DNA from: Halopseudomonas oceani
GTDB lineage: Bacteria > Pseudomonadota > Gammaproteobacteria > Pseudomonadales > Pseudomonadaceae
Reading direction: 5' to 3'
DNA length: 64,000 nt
NCBI RefSeq assembly: GCF_002903165.1
Contig: NZ_PPSK01000019.1
Coordinates: 1-64,000, forward strand
Shown: one piece after another, positions 36,953 through 45,790 of the stretch
Position numbering within the stretch: the first letter of the stretch is position 1
Layout of the letters: each line of letters begins with the position of its first letter
Made by a program: the position numbers and the translations under genes
Notes under the pieces: generated by a model
Told to the model about the DNA's origin: nothing
Databases searched by the model: none
What the model saw: only the letters and a program-made list of their open reading frames with translations

Positions 36953-36974
36953 TGAAATGTAATGACACATTTCA
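36953..36974. promoter_or_regulatory. Perfect inverted repeat upstream of nrdR
   Basis: TGAAATGT (36953-36960) and ACATTTCA (36967-36974) are exact 8-base arms 6 bases apart, of the size of a dimeric repressor site. It lies in a 208-base gap without a gene, 59 bases before nrdR. It resembles half-sites of Zur boxes, but the spacing is wrong. No confident promoter could be placed here. Confidence 0.45.
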
Positions 36975-36978
36975 TCCG

Positions 36979-37012
36979 CGGCCTACAAAAGGTAAGATGT
37001 AGGCCGTTTTTT
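36979..37012 (+). terminator. Terminator just before nrdR
   Basis: CGGCCTACA (36979-36987) pairs perfectly with TGTAGGCCG (36998-37006) and is followed by six T. It can end the acyl-CoA synthetase transcript; being only 20 bases before nrdR, it could instead act as an attenuator if the nrdR promoter lies upstream. Confidence 0.85.
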
Positions 37013-37032
37013 ATTCGCCTGGGAAAACCTGC

Positions 37033-37506
37033 ATGCACTGTCCATTCTGTGGCGCACATGACACCAAGGTGATCGACTCTCGTCTTGTGGCTGAGGGCGA
37101 TCAGGTACGTCGGCGCCGCGAATGTCTGGCCTGCCAGGAGCGCTTCACCACCTTTGAGACCGCCGAGCTGGTCTTGCCCCGTGTCATCAAGCAGGACGGC
37201 CGTCGCCAGCCCTTTGATGAAGACAAGCTGCGTGCCGGTTTCCAGCGCGCGTTGGAAAAGCGTCCGGTGAGCGTCGAACAGATCGAGGCCGCGATCGGTC
37301 ATATCAAGCACCGCTTGCGGGCGACCGGCGAGCGTGAGGTCAAGGCCCTGGCTGTCGGTGAGATGGTCATGCGCGAGCTCAAACAGCTCGACGAGGTGGC
37401 CTATATCCGATTTGCGTCTGTTTACCGCCGCTTCCAGGACCTCAATCAGTTCCGCGAAGAGATCGAGCGGCTTGCGCGCCGCGATCAGGATGAAACGGAT
37501 GCCTGA
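37033..37506 (+). CDS. nrdR: Transcriptional repressor NrdR
   Basis: 157 residues. A zinc ribbon with Cys3, Cys6, Cys31 and Cys34 (MHCPFC...ECLAC) is followed by an ATP-cone domain ([30 protein letters not shown], about 48-136). NrdR senses ATP/dATP and represses ribonucleotide reductase genes. It heads the riboflavin cluster and overlaps ribD by 8 bases, as in other Pseudomonas. Confidence 0.97.
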   Translation: MHCPFCGAHDTKVIDSRLVAEGDQVRRRRECLACQERFTTFETAELVLPRVIKQDGRRQPFDEDKLRAGFQRALEKRPVSVEQIEAAIGHIKHRLRATGEREVKALAVGEMVMRELKQLDEVAYIRFASVYRRFQDLNQFREEIERLARRDQDETDA

Positions 37507-38629
37507 TTGGAGCACGGCTGACCGGGAGTGGATGAGTCGAGCATTGATGCTCGCTGAGCGGGGTGTCTTTACCACCGAACCCAATCCGCGCGTTGGTTGT
37601 GTCCTGGTCGCAGACGATCAGGTTGTCGGCGAAGGCTGGCACGTACGTGCCGGCGAAGGCCACGCTGAAGTCAACGCGCTGGCGCAGGCCGGCGACCGGG
37701 CGCGCGGCGCCACTGCCTACGTTACCCTCGAACCCTGCAGTCATTTTGGTCGCACGCCACCCTGCGCCGAGGCGTTGGTCAAGGCAGGTGTCCGCCGCGT
37801 GGTTGCGGCCATGCAGGACCCGAATCCCCTGGTTGCCGGTAACGGCCTGAATCGGCTGCGCGAGGCGGGTATCGAGGTCAGTTGCGGCCTGCTTGAGGCA
37901 CAGGCTCAGGCGGTCAACCCCGGGTTTATCAAGCGTATGCAGCAAGGCCTGCCGTGGGTGCGGGTGAAGCTGGCGATGAGCCTTGATGGTCGTACCGCCA
38001 TGGCCAGCGGTGAGAGCAAGTGGATTACCGGGCCCGCAGCCCGTGCCGATGTGCAGCGCCTGCGCGCGCGTAGTGGGGCGGTTGTCAGCGGTGCCGACAG
38101 CGTGCTGCTGGATGATTCTGCGCTGACCGTACGTGCTTCCGAATTGGGGTTGCCCGAAGACGAAGCCGCGTCAGCAGCCGCGCGTCAGCCGCTGCGCGTG
38201 TTGATCGACAGTCTGCGCCGGGTGCCGCTGGATCAGCGTTTTTTCCGAGAAACGGGGCCGACATTGGTCATAAGTACCAGTGCAGAACAGGCCGCCGATG
38301 ATTATCGTGCTGCTGGCAGTGAGCTGCTGGCGGTCCCCGGTGCAGACGGCAAAGTCGATCTGCACGCGGTGCTGCAGACCCTCGCCGGGCGAGGCTGCAA
38401 TGAGGTGCTGGTGGAAGCTGGCGCCGGCCTGTCTGGTGCCTTCTGGCGCGCCGGGCTGGTTGATGAACTGATTGTGTATATGGCGCCGCGTCTGCTCGGA
38501 AGTCAGGCGCGGCCGTTGATGCAATTGCCCTTCGAAAGCATGAGTGAGGCGATGGACGTAGACATCGTCGACATGCGCGCAATAGGCCAGGACTGGCGCA
38601 TCACAGCACGACCGATTTTCCCTTCCTGA
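37499..38629 (+). CDS. ribD: Bifunctional diaminohydroxyphosphoribosylaminopyrimidine deaminase/reductase
   Basis: 376 residues from ATG 37499, placed 8 bases after AGGA; ATG 37490 is possible. The N-terminal deaminase has the zinc site HAEVNAL and [11 protein letters not shown]; the C-terminal reductase has [24 protein letters not shown] and the NADPH-binding end. It carries out the second and third steps of riboflavin synthesis from the GTP cyclohydrolase II product. The next gene, nhaD, is not a riboflavin gene. Confidence 0.97.
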   Translation: MPDWSTADREWMSRALMLAERGVFTTEPNPRVGCVLVADDQVVGEGWHVRAGEGHAEVNALAQAGDRARGATAYVTLEPCSHFGRTPPCAEALVKAGVRRVVAAMQDPNPLVAGNGLNRLREAGIEVSCGLLEAQAQAVNPGFIKRMQQGLPWVRVKLAMSLDGRTAMASGESKWITGPAARADVQRLRARSGAVVSGADSVLLDDSALTVRASELGLPEDEAASAAARQPLRVLIDSLRRVPLDQRFFRETGPTLVISTSAEQAADDYRAAGSELLAVPGADGKVDLHAVLQTLAGRGCNEVLVEAGAGLSGAFWRAGLVDELIVYMAPRLLGSQARPLMQLPFESMSEAMDVDIVDMRAIGQDWRITARPIFPS

Positions 38630-38641
38630 GAGTGTAAGACA

Positions 38642-39898
38642 ATGCAAAGTAGTGTGCAGATACTGCTGTGGATAATGGCGGTAGTGGCCTTTTTGGGGGT
38701 CGTGCTGGAAGAAGTCATTCACGTCAACAAGGCCAAGGTGGTGCTGCTGTTCGGGGCACTTTCCTGGCTGGTGCTGTTTATCGCGGCGCCGAGCGATGCG
38801 GTACGGGAGCATGTGCAGGAGGCACTCAACGAGAACATCACCGATATCGCCAGCCTCTGGCTGTTCCTGCTGGCAACCATGACCTTCGTCGCCTATCTCA
38901 ACAAGAAGGGGCTGATCGAAAACGTTATCTATCGCATCCTTCCCGGGCGGATTACCGAGCGCAAGTTGCTGTTTCTGACCGGCGCATTCTGTTTTGTCTT
39001 TTCCTCCATCGCCGATAACATCACCGCCACCCTGGTGTCGGTGGCGTTGGTATTGAGCCTCAATCTGGAGCTGCGCAAGATGCTTCGCTTCGCCACGTTG
39101 GTGGTGTTTGCGGTCAACTCCGGCGGTGTCGCGATGATCACGGGTGACGTGACCACCCTGATGATCTTTATGGCTGACAAGGTCGAGATCACCAACTTGC
39201 TGCTGCTCAGTGCGCCGGCACTGATAGCGGTGCTGCTGCTGGCCGGGTTGCTGTCGATCGGTATGAGCAACGAAGTGATCATCGAGAAGAACCAGTTGCA
39301 CGAGTTGCGTGGGGTGGATCAGGTCATCGGCGGGCTGTTCCTGCTGACCATTGTCTCCACCATTCTGCTCAGCCTGTTCTTTGCTATTCCGCCGGTGCTG
39401 ACCTTCCTGACCGGCCTGGCGCTGATGTTTTTGATTGCACGGTTCTTCAACGAAGACATCGATGCGGACCCGATTCTGGAGTACATCCGCGTTATCGAGT
39501 TCGAGACGCTGCTGTTCTTCCTTGGCGTGCTGCTGCTGGTTGGCATGCTTCAGTACATTGGCACCCTGCAGAACCTGACCGCGCTGTATGACGTTATGCC
39601 GACCCTGCTGGCCAACTTCCTGATGGGTATGCTGTCGGCCTTGATTGATAACGTACCGCTGACCGCTGCGCTGCTGAAAGCTGACCTGCATATGAACGTC
39701 GCCGAGTGGATGGGGCTGACCTACGCTGTCGGTGTGGGCGGTTCCCTGCTTATAATTGGCTCCGCTGCCGGCATCGTCGCCATGAGCAAGATGCCCGGCC
39801 TGACATTCATGACCTACCTGCGCAGCTTTGGCTTGTTGCTGATGGCCTTTGCCTTCGGCTTCATCGCTGTCTACGGTCTGGGTCTGCTGGTTTCCTGA
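38642..39898 (+). CDS. nhaD: NhaD-type sodium:proton antiporter
   Basis: 418 residues with about a dozen transmembrane segments. Typical NhaD segments are seen: VLEEVIHVNKAKVVLLFGALSW, FSSIADNITATLVSVALVLSL, NSGGVAMITGDVTTLMIF and SALIDNVPLTAALL, with conserved Asp/Asn/Thr residues used for ion binding. NhaD expels Na+ or Li+ at alkaline pH and is typical of marine and haloalkaliphilic bacteria. It sits between ribD and ribE with 12 and 27 base gaps and no terminator, so it appears to be part of the riboflavin operon. Confidence 0.92.
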   Translation: MQSSVQILLWIMAVVAFLGVVLEEVIHVNKAKVVLLFGALSWLVLFIAAPSDAVREHVQEALNENITDIASLWLFLLATMTFVAYLNKKGLIENVIYRILPGRITERKLLFLTGAFCFVFSSIADNITATLVSVALVLSLNLELRKMLRFATLVVFAVNSGGVAMITGDVTTLMIFMADKVEITNLLLLSAPALIAVLLLAGLLSIGMSNEVIIEKNQLHELRGVDQVIGGLFLLTIVSTILLSLFFAIPPVLTFLTGLALMFLIARFFNEDIDADPILEYIRVIEFETLLFFLGVLLLVGMLQYIGTLQNLTALYDVMPTLLANFLMGMLSALIDNVPLTAALLKADLHMNVAEWMGLTYAVGVGGSLLIIGSAAGIVAMSKMPGLTFMTYLRSFGLLLMAFAFGFIAVYGLGLLVS

Positions 39899-39925
39899 CC
39901 GGCATAGGCGAAAGCGAGGCAATTC

Positions 39926-40588
39926 ATGTTTACCGGCATTATCGAAGCGGTTGGTCAGATTCAGAGCATGCAGCCCAAGGGCGGCGACGTACGTCTGTAT
40001 GTGCGCACCGGCAAGCTGGATCTCGGGGACGTCAAACTGGGCGACAGCATTGCAGTCAACGGTGTCTGCCTGACTGCCGTCGAATTGCCGGGTGACGGCT
40101 TCTGGGCTGACGTCAGCCAGGAGACTATTCGCCGCACCGCGCTTGCCGCCCTCAAGCCCGGTAGCCGGGTCAATCTGGAAAAGGCGCTGACACCGACTAC
40201 CCGGCTAGGTGGTCACCTGGTCAGCGGTCATGTCGATGGCGTCGGCAAGGTGCTGTCGCTGCAGCAGGACGCTCGCTCATGGCACTTCCGCGTGGAAGCC
40301 CCGGCCGAGCTGGCCAAGTACATTGCCCACAAAGGCTCTATTACTGTTGACGGCACCAGCCTGACCGTCAACGCGGTGGAAGGCGCGGTCTTCCATCTCA
40401 ACATCGTTCCGCACACCCTGCAGGAAACCGTCATGGGCGATTACCAGCCCGGCACCACCGTCAATCTGGAAGTGGATCTGATCGCCCGTTATCTGGAGCG
40501 TCTGCTGTTGGGCGAAAAAGCCGCCGAGCCGACATCTACTGGCATCAGCATGGCCTTTCTGGCGGAAAACGGGTTCCTCAAGTCTTGA
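39926..40588 (+). CDS. ribE: Riboflavin synthase alpha chain
   Basis: 220 residues starting MFTGIIEAVGQI, the hallmark of this enzyme. Two similar lumazine-binding repeats are visible (each with a GDSIAVNGVCLTA- or GTSLTVNAVEG-like segment). It converts two 6,7-dimethyl-8-ribityllumazine molecules into riboflavin. The name ribC is used for the same gene in some annotations. Confidence 0.97.
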   Translation: MFTGIIEAVGQIQSMQPKGGDVRLYVRTGKLDLGDVKLGDSIAVNGVCLTAVELPGDGFWADVSQETIRRTALAALKPGSRVNLEKALTPTTRLGGHLVSGHVDGVGKVLSLQQDARSWHFRVEAPAELAKYIAHKGSITVDGTSLTVNAVEGAVFHLNIVPHTLQETVMGDYQPGTTVNLEVDLIARYLERLLLGEKAAEPTSTGISMAFLAENGFLKS

Positions 40589-40612
40589 TATAACCAGCCC
40601 TTGGAGGGCCGG

Positions 40613-41707
40613 ATGAAACTGAACAGCATTGAAGAACTGATCGACGATATTCGCGCTGGCAAGATGGTCATCCTGATGGATGACGAAGACCGCGAGAATG
40701 AAGGCGACCTGATCATGGCCGCCGAGGTCTGCCAGGCCGAGCACATCAACTTCATGGCGCGCTACGGCCGGGGTCTGATCTGCATGCCGATGAGCCTGGA
40801 GCGCTGCGAGCGTTTGAAGCTGCCACTGATGGTGCAGCGCAACGGTTCCGGTTTCGGCACCAAGTTCACCGTCTCCATCGAGGCCGCTGTTGGTGTCAGC
40901 ACCGGTATTTCTGCGGCTGATCGTGCGCGCACCGTACAGGCTGCCGCCGCACCTGAAGCGACTGCCGATGATATCGTCAGTCCCGGGCACATCTTCCCGC
41001 TGATGGCGCAGCCTGGTGGCGTGCTGGCGCGTGCCGGGCATACCGAGGCGTCCTGCGATCTGGCGCGCATGGCGGGTTTTGGCGAGTCTGCGGTGATCTG
41101 CGAGATCATGAACGACGATGGCAGCATGTCTCGTCGCCCTGAGCTGGAAGAATTCGCCAAACAGCACAACATCAAGATCGGCACCATTGCCGACCTGATC
41201 CACTACCGGCTGCTCAACGAGCGCACGGTCGAGCGGGCGGACGAGAAAGTGCTGAGCAGTGAGCTGGGCCAGTTTAATCTGGTTGCTTACCGCGACCGTA
41301 CCGCCGACGTGGTGCATCTGGCGTTGACGCTGGGTGACATCGAGCCGGAAGAGCCGACCCTGGTTCGCGTCCACAACGTCGACCCGCTGCGTGACCTGTT
41401 TCTGGTACCGGAGGCTGGTCGCTGGAGCCTGCAGGAAGCGATGCGCCGGGTAGCGGCCGAAGGCCGTGGCGTGGTGCTGATGCTGGGTAATCAGGTCGAC
41501 TCCGAAGCATTGCTGGAGCACGTCAGCAACCTGGGTACCGGCAAGTCGGCACCACGCCGTCCCTCGACCTATAATACCGTTGGTGCCGGTTCACAGATTC
41601 TGCGTGATCTGGGTGTGCGCAAGATGCGCCTGCTGTCGGCACCGATGAAGTTCAATGCCATATCCGGCTTTGACCTGGAAGTAGTAGAATACTTGCCCTG
41701 CGACTGA
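40613..41707 (+). CDS. ribB: 3,4-dihydroxy-2-butanone-4-phosphate synthase fused to a degenerate RibA domain (RibBX type)
   Basis: 364 residues from ATG 40613 (GGAGG upstream). The N-terminal RibB domain (about 1-200) has the active-site loop [16 protein letters not shown] and [13 protein letters not shown]. The C-terminal domain looks like GTP cyclohydrolase II, but where an active enzyme has the zinc-binding Cys residues ([10 protein letters not shown]...RCDCG) this one reads [18 protein letters not shown], with none. A functional ribA is separate at 45161. This is the RibBX hybrid known from Proteobacteria. Confidence 0.95.
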   Translation: MKLNSIEELIDDIRAGKMVILMDDEDRENEGDLIMAAEVCQAEHINFMARYGRGLICMPMSLERCERLKLPLMVQRNGSGFGTKFTVSIEAAVGVSTGISAADRARTVQAAAAPEATADDIVSPGHIFPLMAQPGGVLARAGHTEASCDLARMAGFGESAVICEIMNDDGSMSRRPELEEFAKQHNIKIGTIADLIHYRLLNERTVERADEKVLSSELGQFNLVAYRDRTADVVHLALTLGDIEPEEPTLVRVHNVDPLRDLFLVPEAGRWSLQEAMRRVAAEGRGVVLMLGNQVDSEALLEHVSNLGTGKSAPRRPSTYNTVGAGSQILRDLGVRKMRLLSAPMKFNAISGFDLEVVEYLPCD

Positions 41708-41717
41708 CTAATTTTTT

Positions 41718-41839
41718 AGAAAACGTAGGCGAGGCAGCCAGCGCAAGGCAAAAACAGGCGAAGAAGCGGAGTTTACGAGTTGTAAATGAGCATTCTAAGC
41801 CTGTTTTTAACGCAGCGATGGCAACGCAGGTAGTTTTCT
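41718..41839. repeat. 122-base palindromic element between ribBX and ribH
   Basis: Outer arms AGAAAAC (41718-41724) and GTTTTCT (41833-41839) and inner arms AAAAACAGGC (41750-41759) and GCCTGTTTTT (41799-41808) are perfect inverted repeats; the stretches between are partly complementary. A small central hairpin TTTAC...GTAAA lies at about 41772-41786. It resembles interspersed intergenic repeats that I have seen in gammaproteobacteria (memory, not checked), or it may be an RNA structure in the rib transcript. Confidence 0.7.
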
Positions 41840-41902
41840 TCATTCATTTGATTTACGGCAGCGCCTGGCGCGTTGCCGGTTCTTTATACAGAGAGACTGT
41901 TC

Positions 41903-42379
41903 ATGACTGCTATCCGTACCATCGAAGGTGATTTTGTAACTGGCCAAGGCCGCTATGCACTGGTCGTTGGCCGGTTCAACAGCTTTGTGGTGGAAAGCCT
42001 GGTCGAGGGCGCAGTTGACGCGCTCAAACGTCACGGCGTCAAGGAGTCAGACATCACCATCGTGCGTGTTCCCGGCGCTTTTGAAATTCCGCTGATGGTC
42101 AAGAAGGTTGCCGACCTGAAGCAGTACGACGCTATTGTTACCCTGGGCGCCGTTATTCGTGGCGGTACCCCGCACTTCGAATACGTTGCTGGCGAGTGCG
42201 TCAAAGGCGTGGGTGCGGTATCTCTGGAGTACGGCATCCCGGTTGCTTTCGGCGTACTGACCGTCGATAGCATCGAGCAGGCTATCGAGCGCTCCGGCAC
42301 CAAGGCTGGCAACAAGGGCGCGGAAGCGGCCATGTCGGCCTACGAAATGGTCAGCGTGATCAAGCAGCTGGAGGCCTGA
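41903..42379 (+). CDS. ribH: 6,7-dimethyl-8-ribityllumazine synthase
   Basis: 158 residues from ATG 41903 ([26 protein letters not shown]), with AGAGAGA upstream; an in-frame start at 41873 is unlikely. The loop [16 protein letters not shown]-like segment ([20 protein letters not shown]) is the phosphate- and substrate-binding site. It condenses the RibB product with the pyrimidine. The stop overlaps nusB by one base. Confidence 0.98.
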   Translation: MTAIRTIEGDFVTGQGRYALVVGRFNSFVVESLVEGAVDALKRHGVKESDITIVRVPGAFEIPLMVKKVADLKQYDAIVTLGAVIRGGTPHFEYVAGECVKGVGAVSLEYGIPVAFGVLTVDSIEQAIERSGTKAGNKGAEAAMSAYEMVSVIKQLEA

Positions 42380-42855
42380 TGGACGCTCAGCAGAGTTCTG
42401 GCGCTGCCGGTCGCCCCAAGGCGTCGGCCCGCCGCAAGGCGCGTAGCCTGGCGATGCAGGCCCTGTATTCCTGGCACATGGCTGATCTGCCGGTGTCGGA
42501 TATTGAAGCGCAGTTTCGCACTGATAACGACTTCAGCAAGGTTGATAGCGCCTATTTCCACGAGTTGCTGACCGGCGTGCCGCGCAACCTCGGCGATATC
42601 GACGACGAGCTGAGCCGTGTGCTGGATCGCGACATCAAGGATGTCGATCCGGTCGAGCTGAGCGTGCTGCGCATCGGCGTATATGAACTGCTCAAGCGCA
42701 TCGACGTACCCTACCGGGTGGTTATCAACGAGGCCATCGAGATGGCTAAGTCGTTTGGTGCGACTGACGGTCACAAGTACGTCAACGGCATTCTCGATAA
42801 GCTAGCGCCGCGTCTGCGTGCGGCCGAAGTCGGTGCTGCCCGCAAGGGGCGCTGA
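42379..42855 (+). CDS. nusB: Transcription antitermination factor NusB
   Basis: 158 residues (basic N-terminus [21 protein letters not shown]-terminal [30 protein letters not shown]). NusB binds boxA RNA with S10 to prevent premature termination in rRNA operons. The TGATG overlap with ribH is the usual order in Pseudomonas. The roughly 20-residue N-terminal extension is Ala/Gly-rich. Confidence 0.97.
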   Translation: MDAQQSSGAAGRPKASARRKARSLAMQALYSWHMADLPVSDIEAQFRTDNDFSKVDSAYFHELLTGVPRNLGDIDDELSRVLDRDIKDVDPVELSVLRIGVYELLKRIDVPYRVVINEAIEMAKSFGATDGHKYVNGILDKLAPRLRAAEVGAARKGR

Positions 42856-42865
42856 TCGACCGGCC

Positions 42866-43861
42866 ATGGCGCTGGACGAGTTTGAACTCATTGCCCGTTA
42901 CTTTCGCACTGCGCGTCTGGAGCGGGCTGGCGAGGCCAGCGCTACCGTCCTCGGCATCGGTGACGATGCCGCGGTACTGCAGCCTGCTGCTGGGCAGCAA
43001 CTGGTCGTTTCCACTGACACCCTGGTCGAGGGTGTGCACTTCCCTAAAGAGGGTCCCGCCGCAGAGTTGGGATACCGTGCTCTGGCGGTTGCGGTCAGCG
43101 ATCTGGCGGCGATGGCCGCGTCTCCCCTTGGTTTTACTCTTGCGCTGACCTTGCCGCAGGCGACGCCCTGCTGGTTGCAGGCGTTTTCCAGCGGGCTAGC
43201 AGACGCGGCGCGTGACGCTGGGATCAATCTCATTGGTGGCGACACCACCCGTGGTCCGCTGAATATCGGTGTGACCGTGCTTGGTCAGGTACCCGCTGGC
43301 CAGGCGCTGACTAGGTCTGGCGCTCGCCCCGGCGACTTGCTCTGCGTTGGCGGCAACCTGGGCGATGGCGCTGCCGGCCTTGACGTCGTGCTGGGCAATC
43401 AGCTGCCAGTGGGATTGCCGATGGCAGCACAGGATTATCTGTACCAGCGTTTCTGGCGGCCTATGCCGCAGTTGGCGCTGGGGCAACGGCTACGGGGCGT
43501 TGCCAGCGCCGGACTGGATGTGTCTGACGGGCTGCTGGCCGACGCCGCGCATATCGCCTCAGCCAGCGGCGTGCGGCTGCTGATCAATGGGCCGCAGCTG
43601 CCGATGTCGGATGCGCTGCGCAGCTGGTCCGAACGGCAGCGGCTCGACTGGATGCTGCGCGGTGGCGACGATTACGTTTTGCTGTTCACCTTGCCGCGCG
43701 CTGCCCGCCGGTGGTTGGAGCAATGGCGTGCTGCCGGGCTTGCGGTGAGCGTGATCGGCGAGGTGCAGGGCGGCAAGGGGGTTCAGCTGGACCTCGGGCT
43801 TGGCCCGCAGAACGTCGACGGCCCGGCGGGATATCAACATTTCAGGAGCACGGATGACTGA
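42866..43861 (+). CDS. thiL: Thiamine-monophosphate kinase
   Basis: 331 residues from ATG 42866 (MALDEFELIARYF). The family motifs VLGIGDDAAVLQP, VEGVHFP, ALAVAVSDLAAMAASP and GGDTTRGPLNIGVTVLG are present. It phosphorylates thiamine monophosphate to the coenzyme TPP, needed for example by Dxs at 58672. The ribosome-binding site is poor, suggesting coupling with nusB, which ends 10 bases earlier. Overlaps pgpA by 8 bases. Confidence 0.96.
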   Translation: MALDEFELIARYFRTARLERAGEASATVLGIGDDAAVLQPAAGQQLVVSTDTLVEGVHFPKEGPAAELGYRALAVAVSDLAAMAASPLGFTLALTLPQATPCWLQAFSSGLADAARDAGINLIGGDTTRGPLNIGVTVLGQVPAGQALTRSGARPGDLLCVGGNLGDGAAGLDVVLGNQLPVGLPMAAQDYLYQRFWRPMPQLALGQRLRGVASAGLDVSDGLLADAAHIASASGVRLLINGPQLPMSDALRSWSERQRLDWMLRGGDDYVLLFTLPRAARRWLEQWRAAGLAVSVIGEVQGGKGVQLDLGLGPQNVDGPAGYQHFRSTDD

Positions 43862-44348
43862 CGCGCGCGAGACCACGCCACCTTCGGTGTGGCGCAACCC
43901 GATCCATTTTCTGGCCTTTGGTTTCGGCAGCGGCGCGATTCGCCCTGCGCCGGGTACTTGGGGCACGCTGGCGGCATTGCCCTTTGTGTTGCTGTGGCAG
44001 CAACTGCCCTTAGGCGGCTACAGCCTGGTGATCGTACTGTCGACCCTGCTCGGCATCTGGCTGTGCCATCGGACCGCTGAAGACCTGGGCGTGCACGACC
44101 ACGGTGGCATCGTCTGGGACGAGTTCGTCGGGCTGTGGATTGCGCTCTGGCTGGCGCCGACCGGCTGGCTCTGGTTGCTGGCCGGTTTTGTGTTATTCCG
44201 CCTGTTCGACATATGGAAGCCCTGGCCGATTCGCTGGGTTGATCGTCAGGTTGGCGGAGGGTTCGGCATCATGCTCGACGACATCATTGCGGGCTTTATG
44301 GCGTTGCTGGTGCTGTTGCTGGCTGAAACCCTGTTGGCTATGGTGTAA
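43854..44348 (+). CDS. pgpA: Phosphatidylglycerophosphatase A
   Basis: 164 residues from ATG 43854 (AGGAG upstream). The membrane protein family signature FGSGAIRPAPGTWGTLAALP near residues 24-43 and the acidic segment GGIVWDEFVGLW are seen, with several hydrophobic helices. It removes phosphate from phosphatidylglycerophosphate in phosphatidylglycerol synthesis. Confidence 0.96.
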   Translation: MTDARETTPPSVWRNPIHFLAFGFGSGAIRPAPGTWGTLAALPFVLLWQQLPLGGYSLVIVLSTLLGIWLCHRTAEDLGVHDHGGIVWDEFVGLWIALWLAPTGWLWLLAGFVLFRLFDIWKPWPIRWVDRQVGGGFGIMLDDIIAGFMALLVLLLAETLLAMV

Positions 44349-44381
44349 ATCTCGCCGGCTGTCGCACAAAGGAAACTCCGC

Positions 44382-45038
44382 ATGGGCCGTATCGCTTCTC
44401 TCTCTGCTGTACTGCTGGGCGTTGGACTGGCGGCGACCTCGCTGGTATCGGCGGCAACCCAGGTGCGGGTAGTCGGGCTGTTCGCCAACGCGGCAGTGGT
44501 TAATATCGATGGCCAGCGGCACATGCTGCGGGTGGGCAGGCCGCCGGTGAACGGGGTCGAGTTGATCGCCGCCGACAGCCGGACTGCAACCCTGAGAGTG
44601 GATGGTCAGACGCGCCAGTTCGGTCTGCAGCGTGAATATACCGAAGGGTTTGCCCAGGCCGAGCGGCAGCAGGTGAGCATCCCCCGCGGCGAGGGCGGGC
44701 ACTATCGGATTACCGGCTCAATCAACGGCCAAGCCGTGGGCTTTATGGTCGACACCGGGGCGACCAGTGTTTCAATGAGTTCCGCCCAGGCGCGACGTCT
44801 CGGTATTGATTATCGAATGGATGGTACTCCGGTTCGGGCGGCGACGGCGTCGAGCGCAGTGGAAGGCTATCAGGTTAATCTGGCCCGGGTGAAAGTGGGC
44901 GACATTGAGTTGAGCAATGTGCAGGCATTGGTGCTGGAGGGCCGTTTCCCGCTCGAAGTGCTGCTGGGCATGAGCTGGTTGAGCCGTGTCCGTATGGATG
45001 AGCAGGACAACCTGCTGTTGCTCCAGCGCAAATACTGA
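44382..45038 (+). CDS. Retropepsin-like aspartic protease, TIGR02281 type
   Basis: 218 residues with a signal peptide (MGRIASLSAVLLGVGLAATSLVSAA) and an N-terminal SH3-like region. The catalytic motif is VDTGATSVSMS with Asp124; the C-terminal LEVLLGMSWLSRVRMDEQDNLLLL is typical of the single-domain clan AA family. Active enzymes would be dimers. Targets are unknown. It is 33 bases after pgpA and may be cotranscribed; a terminator-like hairpin follows. Confidence 0.85.
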   Translation: MGRIASLSAVLLGVGLAATSLVSAATQVRVVGLFANAAVVNIDGQRHMLRVGRPPVNGVELIAADSRTATLRVDGQTRQFGLQREYTEGFAQAERQQVSIPRGEGGHYRITGSINGQAVGFMVDTGATSVSMSSAQARRLGIDYRMDGTPVRAATASSAVEGYQVNLARVKVGDIELSNVQALVLEGRFPLEVLLGMSWLSRVRMDEQDNLLLLQRKY

Positions 45039-45101
45039 CTCCCTGGCGCTCAGATCAGGGCATTCACCACGGCTATCAAGGCGTCTTGCAGATCGCCCGC
45101 A

Positions 45102-45136
45102 GCCGCTTCAGCTGATAATATAGCGGCCCCTTTTTT
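45102..45136 (+). terminator. Terminator before ribA
   Basis: GCCGCT (45102-45107) and AGCGGC (45122-45127) pair around a 14-base loop and are followed by CCC and six T. It can end the protease gene transcript. Confidence 0.6.
45113..45121 (+). promoter_or_regulatory. Possible extended -10 promoter of ribA
   Basis: TGATAATAT (45113-45121) is a good extended -10 element 40 bases before the ribA start, lying in the loop of the terminator hairpin. No convincing -35 is present. Confidence 0.4.
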
Positions 45137-45160
45137 GCAAAGGTCGTACAGGAGACCGGT

Positions 45161-45790
45161 GTGACTGTCACCTTTATTGCGTCATCCCAGCTGCCCACCA
45201 AGTGGGGCACGTTCACTATGCACGGCTTCCTGGAAGAAGCGACCGGCAAGGAGCATGTGGTGCTGACGATGGGCGATGTGTCCGATGGCGAGCCCGTGCT
45301 TGGCCGTCTGCACTCCGAATGTCTGACCGGCGACGCCCTGTTCAGCCTGCGCTGCGATTGTGGCTTCCAGCTGGAAGCGGCGCTCAAGGCCATTGCTGAG
45401 GAAGGTCGCGGCGCGCTGCTGTACCTGCGTCAGGAAGGTCGCGGCATTGGCCTGATGAACAAGATCCGCGCCTACCACCTGCAGGATGGTGGTGCCGATA
45501 CCGTTGAAGCCAACGAACTGCTCGGCTTTGGTGCGGATCAGCGCGATTACGGCATCTGCAAGCCGATGCTCGATCATCTGGGCATCAAAAGCCTCAAGTT
45601 GCTGACCAATAACCCGCGCAAGGTCAAGGCCATGCAGGGCTTTGGCGTACTGGTCGCCGAACGTCTGCCGCTGCAATTCGGCAAGAACCCGCACAACACC
45701 AAGTATCTGGAAACCAAGGCCGGCAAGTTGGGCCATATGCTCGGTCAGCTGCATCAGGCAGAAGCCGAGGCTGAGTCTGGCGATGTTTGA
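45161..45790 (+). CDS. ribA: GTP cyclohydrolase II (GTG start)
   Basis: 209 residues from GTG 45161 (GGAG six bases upstream). The zinc-binding Cys residues are present in [21 protein letters not shown] (about 48-68), followed by [18 protein letters not shown]. It opens the GTP ring as the first step of riboflavin synthesis. It supplies the activity that the RibA-like half of RibBX has lost. Overlaps the next gene by 8 bases. Confidence 0.98.
   Translation: MTVTFIASSQLPTKWGTFTMHGFLEEATGKEHVVLTMGDVSDGEPVLGRLHSECLTGDALFSLRCDCGFQLEAALKAIAEEGRGALLYLRQEGRGIGLMNKIRAYHLQDGGADTVEANELLGFGADQRDYGICKPMLDHLGIKSLKLLTNNPRKVKAMQGFGVLVAERLPLQFGKNPHNTKYLETKAGKLGHMLGQLHQAEAEAESGDV

Noticed and set aside
36953-36974. 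Zur box upstream of nrdR
   Set aside because: Arms resemble Zur half-sites, but the dyad is three bases shorter than the usual 23-base site, which would put the half-sites on a different helical face.
38171-39922. A 583-residue open frame antisense to ribD and nhaD
   Set aside because: His/Gln-rich sequence is the reverse complement of hydrophobic NhaD helices; both genes beneath are certain.
40589-41902. FMN riboswitch upstream of ribB or ribH
   Set aside because: None of the conserved RFN element segments could be found before ribB, ribE or ribH; the palindrome at 41718 does not match it.
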